Of a stretch of DNA of 32,275 nt, positions 31,964 through 32,275 are shown piece after piece. The position numbers and the translations under genes are program-made. How positions within the stretch are numbered: position 1 is the stretch's first letter; the number at the start of each line of letters is the position of its first letter. This stretch comes from Candidatus Scalindua sp. (GTDB taxonomy: Bacteria; Planctomycetota; Brocadiia; Brocadiales; Scalinduaceae), in the NCBI GenBank assembly GCA_021776915.1, contig JAIQZU010000041.1:1-32275 (forward strand). The letters run 5' to 3'. Under the pieces are notes generated by a model. It saw only the letters and a program-made list of their open reading frames with translations, did no database searches and had not been told where the DNA came from.

Positions 31964-32275
31964 ATGGGAATGACAATTACCGAGAAAATTATTGCAGCAC
32001 ATTCCGGACATCAAGAAGTAAGTGCCGGCCAATTTGTTTATGCAGATGTGGATATATGTCTGGGTAATGATATTACTGCTCCAATCGCTATTGAACAGTT
32101 CGAAACACTTGGAGCAGAAAAAGTATTTAATCCGGATAATATTGTTTTAGTCCCCGATCACTTTACACCAAATAAGGATATTAAATCAGCCCAGAACTCC
32201 AAGCTTCTCAGGGAATTTGCACAAAAGCATCAAATAAAAAATTATTTCGAGGTAGGCAGGGTGGGAATCGAACAT
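31964..32275 (+). CDS. leuC: 3-isopropylmalate dehydratase large subunit, N-terminal part (runs off the right edge)
   Basis: The first 104 residues are present. MTITEKIIAAHSGHQEVSAG, VYADVDICLGNDITAPIAIE, the stretch with PDHFTPNKDIKSAQN and the end YFEVGRVGIEH match the aconitase-superfamily LeuC of the archaeal/anaerobe (HacA-like) type. The enzyme isomerises 2- to 3-isopropylmalate in leucine synthesis, using a 4Fe-4S cluster whose cysteines lie beyond this window. The start may be 31964 or the in-frame ATG at 31970; no clear RBS is present. The homoaconitase or citraconate branch cannot be excluded from the N-terminus alone. leuD probably follows. Confidence 0.88.
   Translation, partial: MGMTITEKIIAAHSGHQEVSAGQFVYADVDICLGNDITAPIAIEQFETLGAEKVFNPDNIVLVPDHFTPNKDIKSAQNSKLLREFAQKHQIKNYFEVGRVGIEH

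Noticed and set aside
32248-32275. tRNA-like T-arm on the minus strand (GTGGGAATCGAAC)
   Set aside because: The bases encode GRVGIEH of leuC in frame, and no acceptor or anticodon arm follows before the window ends.
1-32275. CRISPR array, rRNA, tRNA, origin or prophage
   Set aside because: No regularly spaced direct repeats, no rRNA or tRNA-like folds, and no integrase, capsid or replication genes were seen on reading both strands.

Overview
The window is about 32 kb of chromosome from an anaerobic Gram-negative bacterium of low-to-moderate GC. The mix suggests a planctomycete-type organism such as an anammox bacterium (Brocadiales, possibly Scalindua-like). Supporting signs are lipid A and LPS-core genes (lpxD, a GT9 heptosyltransferase, a Kdo-kinase-like protein), an 'alternative' GlmU beside glmS, a cobalamin-binding radical SAM enzyme and a short ThiC-family enzyme, small Cys-rich or acidic hypothetical proteins, and many short dispersed intergenic repeats. 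The taxon is an inference from style; no rRNA or marker phylogeny is available here.

Region 1 (1-5577): the 5' end of a leftward transposase gene with an RBS-masking hairpin, then hisS-aspS with no gap, then recG. Region 2 (5578-7900): an accessory strip downstream of recG. It holds a HigBA toxin-antitoxin pair, an orphan AbrB antitoxin, a DUF2442 gene with a truncated DUF4160 partner, two extra in-frame copies of the recG 3' end, and the tail of an unknown gene. Region 3 (8096-11126): three leftward genes for membrane or exported proteins, including a papain-like secreted protease, separated by long AT-rich spacers. Region 4 (11522-14484): LPS-core heptosyltransferase and divergent Kdo-kinase-like gene, then plsY. 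Region 5 (14525-21444): hemB (leftward), an HD phosphohydrolase, a ThiC/BzaF-type enzyme, a radical SAM/B12 enzyme, an O-methyltransferase and a secreted parvulin isomerase. Region 6 (22152-32275): a secreted ankyrin protein, lpxD, a possible structured RNA, a DUF2284 protein, glmS facing alternative glmU, thrC with a structured leader, two small conserved-looking hypotheticals, and the start of leuC running off the right edge.

Two themes stand out. First, the ThiC-family enzyme, radical SAM/B12 enzyme and O-methyltransferase match the set of activities in the anaerobic benzimidazole (bza) pathway for the cobalamin lower ligand. If right, the cluster would make a methoxy-methyl-benzimidazole base, with no bzaE-like gene in the window. 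Second, the 3' end of recG occurs three times, each time followed by different accessory DNA, with homology stopping at the stop codon. This is what repeated insertion at a fixed site or recombination at recG would leave. Smaller regulatory observations include two consensus promoters that predict leaderless mRNAs, a nested stem upstream of thrC, and a hairpin-rich transcript candidate between lpxD and the DUF2284 gene. All claims come from reading the sequence and from memory of protein families; no search was run.
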